Origin: an uncultured Collinsella sp.
GTDB taxonomy: Bacteria; Actinomycetota; Coriobacteriia; Coriobacteriales; Coriobacteriaceae
Length of the DNA stretch: 57,116 nucleotides
Reading direction: 5' to 3'
Assembly: GCA_902494245.1 (NCBI GenBank)
Contig: CABUSR010000009.1
Coordinates: 1 to 57,116 of the forward strand
Of the stretch, positions 16,233-24,435 are shown piece after piece; the first letter of the stretch is position 1, and each line of letters starts with the position of its first letter. The notes beneath the pieces were generated by a model, which saw only the letters and a list, made by a program, of their open reading frames with translations, had not been told where the DNA came from and ran no database searches. The position numbers and the translations under genes are program-made.

Positions 16233-17144
16233 ATGATTAAGACAATGTACGTCCGCAAAGATCGCCCTAAGGACATTTTTCCAAAGAGACTCAGCGGTTT
16301 GATGGAAAGCTATGAAATAGAAAAGGGGCGCAGAGGCATTAGCAATATCGGCCTTGCGCGTCTGCTCTATCAAAAGCGTAACGGTGCCGATGATGCCTCG
16401 CTAGCCGATGACCGCTATGCAGTGGAAAGGGAGAACGGCCGCAAGGCGATTGCGAGAAAGATCAGCCGATTTCGAAAAGGAGATCAGTTTCCTCAATGGG
16501 ATGACCTCGTAGATCTGGCTGACATATTCGGAAAGCCAGTAGGTTTTCTCATCGGGGAGACCGATTGTGATACGTACGAGCTCCAAGATATTGCTGACTT
16601 CCTTGGTCTCAGCGGCGAGGCTGTTCTGTCCATCGAGCGTATGACGAGAAAAGTTAGTGCGGAGTGGCTTCCGGAACAGTCTGGCGGCAACGGCGGAGAC
16701 CATGAGGAATGGGAAAAATACCTCGTGAATGATATGGTCGCGAAGGCGAATGCCGAGCCAGAAGCTTGCAGGGCAGTGCTCAATCGAATGCTGACCGCAG
16801 CAGCGTTTAAAGACCTTGTGCTCTGCCTGTCTGAGGTCGGCGATGCCCAATACAATCTGCTTATGGAACGCATTGCAAGTGCGGAAATAGAACTGAGAGA
16901 CGCAGACGTACTCAGTGACAACCACCCAGACTCCATCATGGGGCAAATGGCGGCAAAATCCCGATTCAGGGATGCTGCAACACGCCTGCAGGAAGCGGAA
17001 AATGCGGTGAGGTCCAGCAGGTATGCAGCTTATGAATGCCATGTCCGCATCGTTGATGAAATGTTCTCGGATATTACCCAGACTGACGCAAATACCGTAG
17101 CCAAAGAGCATGTCAAGCAGAGACAGTCAGGTAACCAGGCGTAG
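16233..17144 (+). CDS. XRE-like regulator with long C-terminal region
   Basis: This 303-aa protein has a helix-turn-helix of Cro/C1 type within about residues 30-112 (ARKISRFRKGDQ... ending in FGKPVGFLIGE). It is interrupted by an insert that lengthens the loop between helices. The C-terminal 190 residues are mainly helical and charged, with no recognised domain. The ATG at 16233 has GAGGA immediately before it; the ATG at 16245 is an alternative with better spacing. It is probably a regulator of the island. Confidence 0.6.
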   Translation: MIKTMYVRKDRPKDIFPKRLSGLMESYEIEKGRRGISNIGLARLLYQKRNGADDASLADDRYAVERENGRKAIARKISRFRKGDQFPQWDDLVDLADIFGKPVGFLIGETDCDTYELQDIADFLGLSGEAVLSIERMTRKVSAEWLPEQSGGNGGDHEEWEKYLVNDMVAKANAEPEACRAVLNRMLTAAAFKDLVLCLSEVGDAQYNLLMERIASAEIELRDADVLSDNHPDSIMGQMAAKSRFRDAATRLQEAENAVRSSRYAAYECHVRIVDEMFSDITQTDANTVAKEHVKQRQSGNQA

Positions 17145-17510
17145 CCGTCGTATCGATACGGAAGTGGGTATAAACCGTCCTGCTGCTTGCATACGTGGTT
17201 CCGTTGCCGCCCGTCAGCTTGTAGCAGTTATAGAAGCACTGCGAGTCCGAAACCCCGCTCGAAGGCAGCGCCCAGGTGGCGTCGGCGTAGATCGTCACCA
17301 GCGACGAGCACCCCGAGAAGCAGTAGGTCAGGTCGGTGAGCGCAGACGGGTCGAAGCCTCGGAAGTCCAGCTCGGCGGGCGACGAGCGCGAAGCGAACGC
17401 GAACCGCACGACTTGACACCTGCGAGGTTGCCCAAACCGGAGACCACCTCCAGCGCCGTGCATGAGTAGAAGAGGTGGGTCAGGTTCATGGTTGCGAACG
17501 TCGCCATGTC
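17113..17510 (-). pseudogene. BspA/DUF285-type surface protein 3' fragment, frameshifted
   Basis: Minus-strand translation gives leucine-rich surface repeats typical of BspA-like proteins: MNLTHLFYSCTALEVVSGLG in one frame (17492 down to about 17430), then DPSALTDLTYCFSGCSSL in another frame to the stop at 17113. The repeat pattern continues across the frame change, so this is a broken gene. There is no signal peptide or upstream repeat array; the 5' part has been replaced by a phage-like fragment (next entry). Confidence 0.6.
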
Positions 17511-17779
17511 TGCCGCGAAGGCGATGCGCTCATCGGCCGCCTGGCCTTCACCTGCTGGATTTCGTCGCGCAGGGCGTCCGCCACCTCGGCGCTCTTGGCA
17601 GCCTCGGCCACTTGCCCCTCAAGCTCCTTGATGCGAGCCTCCTGCTTGGCGAGAAGCGCCTGGTAGCCCCTCTCCGAGTCCACTGCCTGCGGCTCTTCCG
17701 CCTGCGCGACCCCTTCTTGGCCGCCCGCCTGCGCTGCGACCTCTTCCTCGTCGTCGATGCTATGGTCGTCTCCGTCCAT
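17500..17779 (-). pseudogene. Phage scaffold/GP20-like 5' fragment
   Basis: The frame starting at the ATG 17779 (AGG upstream) encodes an acidic N-terminus, then a coiled-coil-like segment (ALLAKQEARIKELEGQVAEA...). Near 17540 a one-base shift restores a tail reading ADERIAFA, as in phage minor structural/scaffold proteins. Beyond about 17510 the sequence turns into the BspA fragment. I infer a recombination scar that joined the remains of two unrelated genes. Confidence 0.45.
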
Positions 17780-17978
17780 GTCGGCCTGCCTTTCGATTGA
17801 CATAGGCCAGCACAAACGAACCGTCCCTTAACCATGCAAATAGGCTAAAGGTCGGTCACAAAGTGAGGTCATCCAGTCCATTCGGCAGTTTGTGACCATT
17901 AGCAAGAATTAGAGGCAACGCAACGAGCGAACGCTCGATAATGGTCTAGAATATTGGACTTGACATTTGGGAGGCAAG

Positions 17979-18176
17979 ATGGAGACTGTGAACCTTATCC
18001 TTGGAATTATCGCGTCTATCGCATCCATCGCCGCCGCCGTCATCTCGCTCCAAAACAAGCAAGAGATCAAGTCAATCAAAAAGAGTCTAAGCGACAACTC
18101 GCAGACCGCTACAGGTAAAGTTGCCACAAACGTCGTAGGCAGCAACAACTCGGCGAACATCCATGCTTCGCGATAA
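17979..18176 (+). CDS. Single-TM peptide with GKVATN repeat (ABC-3C locus)
   Basis: This 65-aa protein has a TM segment at about residues 4-23 followed by a Lys-rich stretch and the segment TATGKVATNVVGSNNSANIH. The ATG follows GGGAGG. It overlaps the next gene by 14 nt in another frame, and that gene begins with a near-repeat of the same segment (SAIGKVATNITGDSNSYDSHDINIY). It is therefore either a translationally coupled membrane anchor or the N-terminus of one protein split by a frameshift. Confidence 0.55.
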   Translation: METVNLILGIIASIASIAAAVISLQNKQEIKSIKKSLSDNSQTATGKVATNVVGSNNSANIHASR

Positions 18177-18768
18177 GCCAACGCAGACAAGCCAGAGCGC
18201 AATTGGAAAGGTCGCCACGAACATAACCGGCGACTCCAATAGCTATGACTCACATGACATAAACATCTACCAGCCCGTCTCGTCTGGCCCGCACCGGCCG
18301 CTTACAAAGACGCTCATGTATAAACTCCTGCAAATCATGATTTCGTCGACTGAGCCAACGGGCGAAGATTTCCCCCTTACGCCTCCGCCTCCTATAGAGA
18401 AGAAGCTGATTTACAACCACGCACCGCGTTACCTAAACATCATCAACGAGTATTCTGAGAACTACGCTCGTCTCGACAGCGTGATCAAGGAATTCCCCGA
18501 CAGCGAAGCCATCATCCAAAGGCTGAACAAGATGTTTGTCAATGTGGCAGACGTTCGCGATGACGGCAAGCTGTGCGTAGGAAACGGCGATGCACAGCTC
18601 AAGCTCATCGAGAACGAGATCTATAACATGATTGTGAATGACGCAAGCTTTCAGGCTGACGAGGTCCCCGAAGAAATCATCAACCAGTTCTGCGTTGCGT
18701 TGATTGCCGTTGCCGTGGCAAAATGCAGAGTCCTTCTGAGGCCAGGTGATGACGATGCTGCTGCTTGA
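18163..18768 (+). CDS. ABC-3C-locus protein, probable effector-side component
   Basis: This 201-aa protein has a polar repeat-like N-terminus (to about residue 35), then a helical domain of about 150 residues. It lies directly upstream of a small middle-component-like gene and a DUF2326 ATPase, which is the usual gene order of ABC three-component systems. By position it is the variable effector/C-terminal-domain subunit. I recognise no catalytic motif, so a toxic activity, if any, would be through the TM peptide of the preceding frame. Assignment rests on context. Confidence 0.5.
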   Translation: MLRDKPTQTSQSAIGKVATNITGDSNSYDSHDINIYQPVSSGPHRPLTKTLMYKLLQIMISSTEPTGEDFPLTPPPPIEKKLIYNHAPRYLNIINEYSENYARLDSVIKEFPDSEAIIQRLNKMFVNVADVRDDGKLCVGNGDAQLKLIENEIYNMIVNDASFQADEVPEEIINQFCVALIAVAVAKCRVLLRPGDDDAAA

Positions 18769-19000
18769 TCGCAATAATGAGCCGACGAGCACGGTCTATT
18801 ACATCGCTGCCGCCTTGGATGGCTACATCGACCAGAACCCAGGCTTGGACGCCGGTCAACTCTATGAGGTAACGGCGAACACTCTGGTCAAGAAAGAAGT
18901 GAGCTACGACTTCTTTGTCATGGCTCTGGACTTTCTCTTCCTCCTCGGACGCGTGTCAATAGACGAGAAGGGAGGGCTACATGTTCATCAAGTCGCTTAG
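18755..19000 (+). CDS. ABC-3C middle component (MC6-like)
   Basis: This 81-aa protein starts at ATG 18755 (ATG 18749 and GTG 18746 also in frame), overlapping the previous gene by 14 nt. The pattern, a short N-terminal strand, two helices and the hydrophobic core DFFVMALDFLFLLGRV, resembles middle component 6 of ABC-3C systems, which bridges ATPase and effector. The next gene starts inside it (20-nt overlap), so the three genes are translationally coupled. Confidence 0.6.
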   Translation: MLLLDRNNEPTSTVYYIAAALDGYIDQNPGLDAGQLYEVTANTLVKKEVSYDFFVMALDFLFLLGRVSIDEKGGLHVHQVA

Positions 19001-20705
19001 AATTCGCAAGACAACAACTGACGAAATAGTTCGCGAGGTCTTATTCCACAAGGGTGCCAACCTCATCGTCGATACCGAGGACTCCGAATCGCACAATCGC
19101 GTTGGAAAAACAACCTTCCTCAAGCTCATTGATATCGCAATGGGCGCCAAGGACAGGAAGCTCATTTACACAGACGCCGACACGGGCACGGTGACCGAGG
19201 AGCTACGCGATTTCATCGTCACAAACAAGATCGCCGTCGACATGACACTGACATCGGATTTTCCCGATGGCGATGACGTGATTCTCACAATCGACCTCTT
19301 CCCGAATGGAAGGTACTACATAGACGGCGAAAAGATGGGGCAGAAAGCTTACCAGCAACGACTCAATGTCTTGCTTTTCGGGAACGAAGCGAATGTGCCC
19401 ACGTTTCGCCAATTGATCAATTCATTTGTCCGCGTGTCCGTAGGCGGGGATGATAATTCCTTCCTCAAAACCGTTCCCAGCGGCAGCACATCCATCTACC
19501 GGAGTGTCTACAACGCTCTGTTCGGCATCTCAGATCCGGCGCTCGACAAAAAGCGTGACGACCTCAACAAGGACTTGAACAAGACGCGTGAGTCCATCAA
19601 ACGCTATAAGAAAGTCCAGAACGTCGATACGGTCAGCGAGCAGCAGCAGATACTTGCAGGGCTCGAAGCCGAGCATGAAGAAGTCCAGTGCAAGCTCAAC
19701 AGCATCATCGACGCCGATGTCTACAGGGCCAACCGCGATGAAATCGCGGCTACACGCACCCGATACGCATCTCTGACACTGCAACTCTCAGACATAGACT
19801 ACAGGCTGCAACGAAATGAAGAGGCCCTGCAGACTGCTATGCAAGAGCGCGGTAGACAAGCCGACGTTAATTTGAGCAGACGGTTTTTCGAGGAAGTCTG
19901 TTCGATGATCCCGATGGTGAATGCAACTTTCGAAGAGATGGTCGCATTCAACAACCAGCTCTGCGACAACAAGATTGCCTATTTCGCGAGTGTGGCAGAA
20001 AAACTGAAGGCCGAGCGTGCATCTGTGCAACGTGAAATCAGCCAACTGTCATCGCAGAACAGCCAATTCATGTCATTGGTGGAGCAAGACCTCATCGATG
20101 AGTACGAGTCGCTTCAGGCACGCCTAGTTGAGCTTTCGAGCAGTATCGGCAAATGCCGAGAAGTAATAGATACGCTCAACAGCTTTGAGGTAGAACAGAC
20201 CAGCATTGAGGGAAAAATCGCATCGCTTGGCTCGTCTGATGATGGCGACGAGCCGCAATCCAACGATTTTGCTGCAATGATGCTTGCGTTTAACGCATTC
20301 TTCACTCCGCTTGCCAGGGAGTTCAACAACGAATCGCCGCTGCTCGTTTACTATGAAGAGTCGAACAAGTTCCCCGTTGCAATACGTGATACCGCTGGCT
20401 CCAGCACGGGCACACGCAAGTCACTCATCGCCGCATTTGATTTAGCGTATCAGCAGTTTGCAGAATCAAAGGGCATCAAGACTCCGCGCTTCATAGTGCA
20501 TGACGTCCTTGAAAACATCGAGGGTAAGGTGTTGCGTGACATAATCGCACGCGCCAGCACAATCAACTGCCAGTACATAGTCGCAGTCCTTAAGGAGAAG
20601 CTCGATTCGTCGCTGATACCAGCCGAGGAGCAGGGTAAACTGCAAATCCTGCAGCTTTCGATTGACGATATGCTTTTCACGCGTGGCAAAGGTGTTGCGT
20701 CGTAG
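18981..20705 (+). CDS. DUF2326 ABC-type ATPase of an ABC-3C system
   Basis: This 574-aa SMC-like ATPase has Walker A NRVGKTT at residues 39-45, a long central coiled coil (about 180-430) and a C-terminal head half with a signature-like STGTRKS (475-481) and Walker B region RFIVHDVLEN (503-512). The HD...N form is typical of DUF2326. Such ATPases pair with a middle component and an effector in systems proposed to sense invasive nucleic acid or other intrusions. GGGAGGG precedes the ATG, inside the upstream gene. The immunity role is inferred from family and from the neighbouring R-M system. Confidence 0.8.
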   Translation: MFIKSLRIRKTTTDEIVREVLFHKGANLIVDTEDSESHNRVGKTTFLKLIDIAMGAKDRKLIYTDADTGTVTEELRDFIVTNKIAVDMTLTSDFPDGDDVILTIDLFPNGRYYIDGEKMGQKAYQQRLNVLLFGNEANVPTFRQLINSFVRVSVGGDDNSFLKTVPSGSTSIYRSVYNALFGISDPALDKKRDDLNKDLNKTRESIKRYKKVQNVDTVSEQQQILAGLEAEHEEVQCKLNSIIDADVYRANRDEIAATRTRYASLTLQLSDIDYRLQRNEEALQTAMQERGRQADVNLSRRFFEEVCSMIPMVNATFEEMVAFNNQLCDNKIAYFASVAEKLKAERASVQREISQLSSQNSQFMSLVEQDLIDEYESLQARLVELSSSIGKCREVIDTLNSFEVEQTSIEGKIASLGSSDDGDEPQSNDFAAMMLAFNAFFTPLAREFNNESPLLVYYEESNKFPVAIRDTAGSSTGTRKSLIAAFDLAYQQFAESKGIKTPRFIVHDVLENIEGKVLRDIIARASTINCQYIVAVLKEKLDSSLIPAEEQGKLQILQLSIDDMLFTRGKGVAS

Positions 20706-20722
20706 GAGTGACCTGTACTCTC

Positions 20723-21028
20723 CTACTCCCGTATCCCCACCGAGAACTCCCCGCCGAAGTTGTTCACCTCGAACCGCTCGTCAGCCACAAGTTCCTCCTT
20801 GCTCACACGGCACGCGAACGGAAACAACTCGGCCACGTCCTGCAGTTCCAGGAACGTCCGGTAACTCGACCGGTTTACCAGCATGTCGGCAAAGACCAAA
20901 AACCGCGTAAGCTCGTCATTCAGTTCGATGGGCTCTGCAATCACGTAGTGCCCCCGCCTCACGCGCCGGACAACGCCGAACTGATTGAGCGATGCCACAA
21001 TCTTTTCGGAGCCCTTCAGGATGGTCAT
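20723..21028 (-). CDS. Small protein downstream of the restriction enzyme
   Basis: This 101-aa protein is not recognised. The N-terminal half looks like a winged-helix (LNQFGVVRRVRRGHYVIAEP) and the C-terminal part like an extended beta domain. It follows the EcoRII-like gene by 38 nt on the same strand and converges with the ABC-3C operon. It may be an R-M accessory protein or the truncated end of a regulator. Confidence 0.5.
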   Translation of the reverse strand: MTILKGSEKIVASLNQFGVVRRVRRGHYVIAEPIELNDELTRFLVFADMLVNRSSYRTFLELQDVAELFPFACRVSKEELVADERFEVNNFGGEFSVGIRE

Positions 21029-21066
21029 GCGCTTGCGCGCCGCCTCAACGCTCTTATTGTCCCGGC

Positions 21067-22284
21067 CTAGTCAAGTACCCGTTGCCTCTCCTCGACCATC
21101 TCGCAGAAGCCTCCCACATCCATGAGCCATTCTTGCTGTGAAAGCGTGTAGGTGGGGAAAAGCTGGGAGGGGATGACGAGCTGGAGCTTGCTGTCACGCA
21201 TGGCGTTCGTGTAGTCCACGCTCACGGCGGGCTCCAGCGTGATAAGGTGCTTACGCTCGATGCGGTTCGCCTCCTCGAGCACCTGCCTCCAGCGCTCCTT
21301 GATGGTCGTCTTCGCACCGAGCATCGTAAGGCTCGAGGAGGGGAACCCCTCATCCCGGTAGCACTCGATTGACGGAAAAATGAAGTCCGGCTTCGACTTT
21401 CCCTCGGTGTAGGGCTGTGCGGAGTATCGGATTCCCCTACCCTTGAACAGGAACTCAAGCTGGTGCTCGAACGCTGTGCCCGCGCGGGACTTCCTGCGCT
21501 GGAAGGTCGACATGGTGGTCTTCAGAATGCCGTCGACGTCGAGCTGGCCGTTCAAATAGGGCGCAAGGTCTCTCTCAAGCAGATGGCGCTCAAACACCTT
21601 GAACAGCAATTCCTCGCGCTCGTAGCACGCGAGCAGGCTTCGATCGGGGTCATCCGCCCAGTCGAGACCTTCAAGGGTTGAGATGGAGTACTCCGTAAAG
21701 TCGATGCCCTTCGGAAACGTATGTCCAAACCTCTTGACCATATCGTCCAAGTAGATATCCGCGCTCAAGGGAGCGCGCGTCTCGATACCAATCATGCCGA
21801 GGATGCGCGAGGCCACCGCACCGATACGGTTGCGCTCGCCCTTTGATACGGCATAGCCCGAGCGGTCGGGCTCCTCGAAGCCGAACAGCCACCTCAGCTG
21901 CGACTCGATGGTCGAGCCTTTTTTAGCGAAGATGATGAGCAGCCCGAGGTCATCGGAGTTGGCGACCACCATGAGGTCGCCAGCGGATGCCTGCCTGATG
22001 GCGGGGTTGTCCTTGTAGTAGAGACGGTACTCGGTTCTCGTGGGATGTTTGCGGCGCGCATCGTACCAAGTCACGGTCCCGTCGCACATCTCCGGCTCCG
22101 CCTCGTCGCACATGTAGGCGAACGTGGTGCGGATGTCGCGGATGTCGTCGTCACCGAACAGCGACCTCAGCGGCAGCGTGCCGTTGAACTCGTGCTGATT
22201 ACTCCTACCTGCGTCGATATCGACGTCCGCGAGGGTCTTCGAGACCGCGCCGTCGAAGTAGCTGCTAAGCGCCCCGTAATCCAT
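21067..22284 (-). CDS. EcoRII-like type II restriction endonuclease
   Basis: This 405-aa protein is almost the length of EcoRII. The N-terminal half would be the DNA-binding effector domain. The C-terminal PD-(D/E)XK-like core carries Glu273, KPDF (Asp300), GAKTT (Lys325), ERWR (Arg331) and Glu338, within one or two positions of the residues I recall for EcoRII. The expected target is CCWGG or a related CCNGG site. The start overlaps the methyltransferase end by 20 nt, so methylase is translated first. Confidence 0.85.
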   Translation of the reverse strand: MDYGALSSYFDGAVSKTLADVDIDAGRSNQHEFNGTLPLRSLFGDDDIRDIRTTFAYMCDEAEPEMCDGTVTWYDARRKHPTRTEYRLYYKDNPAIRQASAGDLMVVANSDDLGLLIIFAKKGSTIESQLRWLFGFEEPDRSGYAVSKGERNRIGAVASRILGMIGIETRAPLSADIYLDDMVKRFGHTFPKGIDFTEYSISTLEGLDWADDPDRSLLACYEREELLFKVFERHLLERDLAPYLNGQLDVDGILKTTMSTFQRRKSRAGTAFEHQLEFLFKGRGIRYSAQPYTEGKSKPDFIFPSIECYRDEGFPSSSLTMLGAKTTIKERWRQVLEEANRIERKHLITLEPAVSVDYTNAMRDSKLQLVIPSQLFPTYTLSQQEWLMDVGGFCEMVEERQRVLD

Positions 22285-23437
22285 CCTGACACGCTCCCAT
22301 CATGAGCTTGGCCACCGACCGTATTACAGGGACCGTCACCGAATTGCCGAACTGGCGGTAGGCCTGTGTGTCGGAGACCGGGATTATGAACCGGTCGGGA
22401 AATCCCTGCAAGCGCGCGCACTCTCTAGGGGTCAGCTTACGGGGGTTCTCGCCCTCGCCGCGCGAGACCAAGATCTCACTACCGTCCTTATGATAGCGTG
22501 CGGAGAGCGTCCTCGTGGTGTCCGATGGAGTGATAAGACCGTAGCCGAACCCGTTGCCGGCGGCCTCGTGCTTGGCCTTGTATGCTTTCAAATATGACCA
22601 CAGCTTGTCGGAGAGCACGTACCTCGCGTCCGCATCCTCCTCCAGAATCTCCGCGGCTTTCTGACCACTGTTCGGGCAGTCGAGGTCGTCCCAAGAGAAC
22701 TCCACATCGTCGCGAAAGCCAACAATGTAGATGCGCTCGCGGTGCTGGCATGTCCAACCCTTGGAGTCCAGAACCTTGTAGTGAACGTGGTAACCGAGCT
22801 CGTCCTGGAGGACCTGCATGATGACGTCGAACGTTCTGCCCCTGTCGTGACTGATCAGATTCTTCACGTTCTCGAGCAGGAACGCCTTCGGGCGCTTCTC
22901 GTTCAGGATGCGTGCAACCTCGAAGAAGAGCGTGCCCTGCGTCTTGTCTTCGAAGCCCGTAGCGCGACCAAGGGAGCGCTTCTTGGACACACCCGCAAGC
23001 GAGAACGGCTGGCATGGAAAGCCAGCGAGCAGCACGTCGAAGTCGGGGATGTCTGAAGCGGCGACCTCACGGATGTCCCCCGCCGGGGTTTCGCCGTAGT
23101 TCATGCGGTAGGTCTTCTGCGCAAACTTATCCCACTCGCAGGAGAAGACGCACCTGCCGCCCAGCTCCTGGAACGGCATGCGGATCCCGCCGATGCCCGC
23201 GAACAGGTCGATGAAGGTGAAGGCAGGCTTCCCCTCCCCTGCGGGTGCAAAGGGGGCGCGATGGCCGAGGGTGGAGATGTACTTCGACTCGGCTGCGGTG
23301 GGCCTTGTTTCGCCTGCCTCCCAGCGGCGCACCGTTCGCTCGCCGTTGGGGCCCATGCCTAGGGCAGCGGCGAATTCCTTCTGAGTCAAGCCGAGCTCCT
23401 GTCTCTTGGCCTTTACCTCATCTGCTGATAATTGCAT
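22265..23437 (-). CDS. DNA cytosine-5 methyltransferase with N-terminal HTH (EcoRII/SsoII-like)
   Basis: This 390-aa enzyme has an XRE-type helix-turn-helix at residues 6-45 and then the C5-methylase motifs: I FIDLFAGIGG (75-84), IV GFPCQPFS with catalytic Cys142, VI FLLENV (Glu189), VIII QHRERIYIVG and X QFGNSV. The ATG at 23437 follows AAGG; an in-frame ATG at 23530 would lie upstream of the regulatory palindrome at 23461-23475 and is rejected. In SsoII-type enzymes the HTH represses the methylase gene, and here a matching palindrome lies 24 nt upstream of the start. It protects host DNA from the 21067-22284 nuclease. Confidence 0.92.
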   Translation of the reverse strand: MQLSADEVKAKRQELGLTQKEFAAALGMGPNGERTVRRWEAGETRPTAAESKYISTLGHRAPFAPAGEGKPAFTFIDLFAGIGGIRMPFQELGGRCVFSCEWDKFAQKTYRMNYGETPAGDIREVAASDIPDFDVLLAGFPCQPFSLAGVSKKRSLGRATGFEDKTQGTLFFEVARILNEKRPKAFLLENVKNLISHDRGRTFDVIMQVLQDELGYHVHYKVLDSKGWTCQHRERIYIVGFRDDVEFSWDDLDCPNSGQKAAEILEEDADARYVLSDKLWSYLKAYKAKHEAAGNGFGYGLITPSDTTRTLSARYHKDGSEILVSRGEGENPRKLTPRECARLQGFPDRFIIPVSDTQAYRQFGNSVTVPVIRSVAKLMMGACQDGLRGA

Positions 23438-23460
23438 GACGCACCTTCTGGATAGATAAC

Positions 23461-23475
23461 AGGACAATATGTCCT
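23461..23475. promoter_or_regulatory. Autoregulatory palindrome of the methyltransferase gene
   Basis: AGGACAATATGTCCT is a palindrome with 6-bp arms and an ATA centre. It closely resembles the GGACA...TGTCC regulatory site described for M.SsoII, which binds it through its N-terminal HTH. Position and partner fit autoregulation. From here to 23814 I see no gene. Confidence 0.65.
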
Positions 23476-23814
23476 CATTTTGCCACAGGGATGAAGAGAT
23501 AAACTCGTCAGAATAGCAACCTTGCCCCAAACCATGGGTTTCTCACGTCTCCCACATCCGACAATCCATGTACCACTCAAACCGCGAAGACCCATCTAAC
23601 CACCGCTGCGTTCTATACGATAGTCGTTCGCCAGGACATTTTTCTGCCGCCGCAGTCATTAGTCCAAGTGAAAAGCGGCAAGCCGAGAACCTCACGCCTC
23701 TCCATCATCAATCATTCCATTTCACAAATGACGCAGCGGCGCAATTAGCAACGCGGAGCATGGAACCATGCTATACCCGTCCAAACGATATTGTCCGCGC
23801 CCAACAGCTATCAA

Positions 23815-24054
23815 TCAATTTACCTTGGCCTGCTGGCGCAGAGAGTGCAGCCAAGCCTCATGATCATCGTAACAATAAAGAACATGGGATCGCGAGGATT
23901 TGCCGAGGCGAATGTACTCCGGCCCCTTACTAGGACAGCGCCAATTTGCAAGGGTCTTCGCGCTTACGCCAATCAACTTTGCTGCCTCTTCACTCGAAAA
24001 CGCAAGCGGGCGTACGGATTCAACAGCGCATGTCACGCCGTTTGCTCCACCCAT
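23815..24054 (-). CDS. Excisionase/AlpA-like HTH protein
   Basis: This 79-aa protein has a MerR/excisionase-type helix-turn-helix (SSEEAAKLIGVSAKTLANWR, about 20-39) and a wing (GPEYIRLGKSSRSHVLYCYDDHEAWL). The ATG follows GAGGG. Such proteins act in excision or regulation of integrative elements. It lies at the right edge of the island, 34 nt from the flanking GTTACAGATTGAG copy. No integrase is present in the window. Confidence 0.7.
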   Translation of the reverse strand: MGGANGVTCAVESVRPLAFSSEEAAKLIGVSAKTLANWRCPSKGPEYIRLGKSSRSHVLYCYDDHEAWLHSLRQQAKVN

Positions 24055-24087
24055 AAAGACCCTCAGACTCTCCGATCACACCCACCC

Positions 24088-24104
24088 GTTACAGATTGAG
24101 ACAA
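24088..24104. repeat. Lone arm of the TCTCAATCTGTAACA palindrome at island edge
   Basis: GTTACAGATTGAGACAA is a single right-hand arm without its partner. The partner arm may be the truncated unit at 15371-15425, about 8.7 kb away, which would mean the island lies inside or beside a palindrome. Confidence 0.55.
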
Positions 24105-24168
24105 TTTGACGGTACCGAATTCTTGTCAAGGCGTGGTACAATTGTGTCCCAACGCAAAGGAGGTACCT

Positions 24169-24435
24169 ATGCCCACCTGTGTGCCCGTCCGAGACATGAA
24201 GGACACCGCTGCATTTACCGCGCTTGTTGAGTCCGAGCGCGACGTCACCGTAACTAAGAACGGCTATGAGGCCATGCACTGCATCAGCAGCGACCAGTAT
24301 CGTCTCATGCAAGACGAAATCGCCAAAGCCAAGCTGCTGTCTCGTATGATGTTGGCAGAAGACGAGATATCGCAAGGCGACTACAGCGACTACGACTCCT
24401 TCGCGACCGCGATACGAGACAAATATGGCCTATAA
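24169..24435 (+). CDS. Antitoxin, Phd/YefM-like
   Basis: This 88-aa protein is led by AGGAGG. The N-terminal region (RDMKDTAAFTALVESERDVTVTKNGYEAMHCIS) has the Phd/YefM fold pattern: a short DNA-binding part, then a strand with the conserved K-N-G turn. The C-terminus is helical and acidic and would wrap the toxin. It overlaps the toxin gene by 11 nt, typical of TA operons. The pair probably autoregulates. Confidence 0.82.
   Translation: MPTCVPVRDMKDTAAFTALVESERDVTVTKNGYEAMHCISSDQYRLMQDEIAKAKLLSRMMLAEDEISQGDYSDYDSFATAIRDKYGL

Noticed and set aside
15430..24100. Integrative conjugative element
   Set aside because: No integrase, relaxase, mobilisation or type IV secretion genes are visible; only an excisionase-like HTH and decayed fragments.
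24110..24168. Sigma-70 promoter for the TA pair
   Set aside because: TTGTCA and TACAAT are present but only 8 bp apart, so they do not form a normal promoter; no better pair was found.
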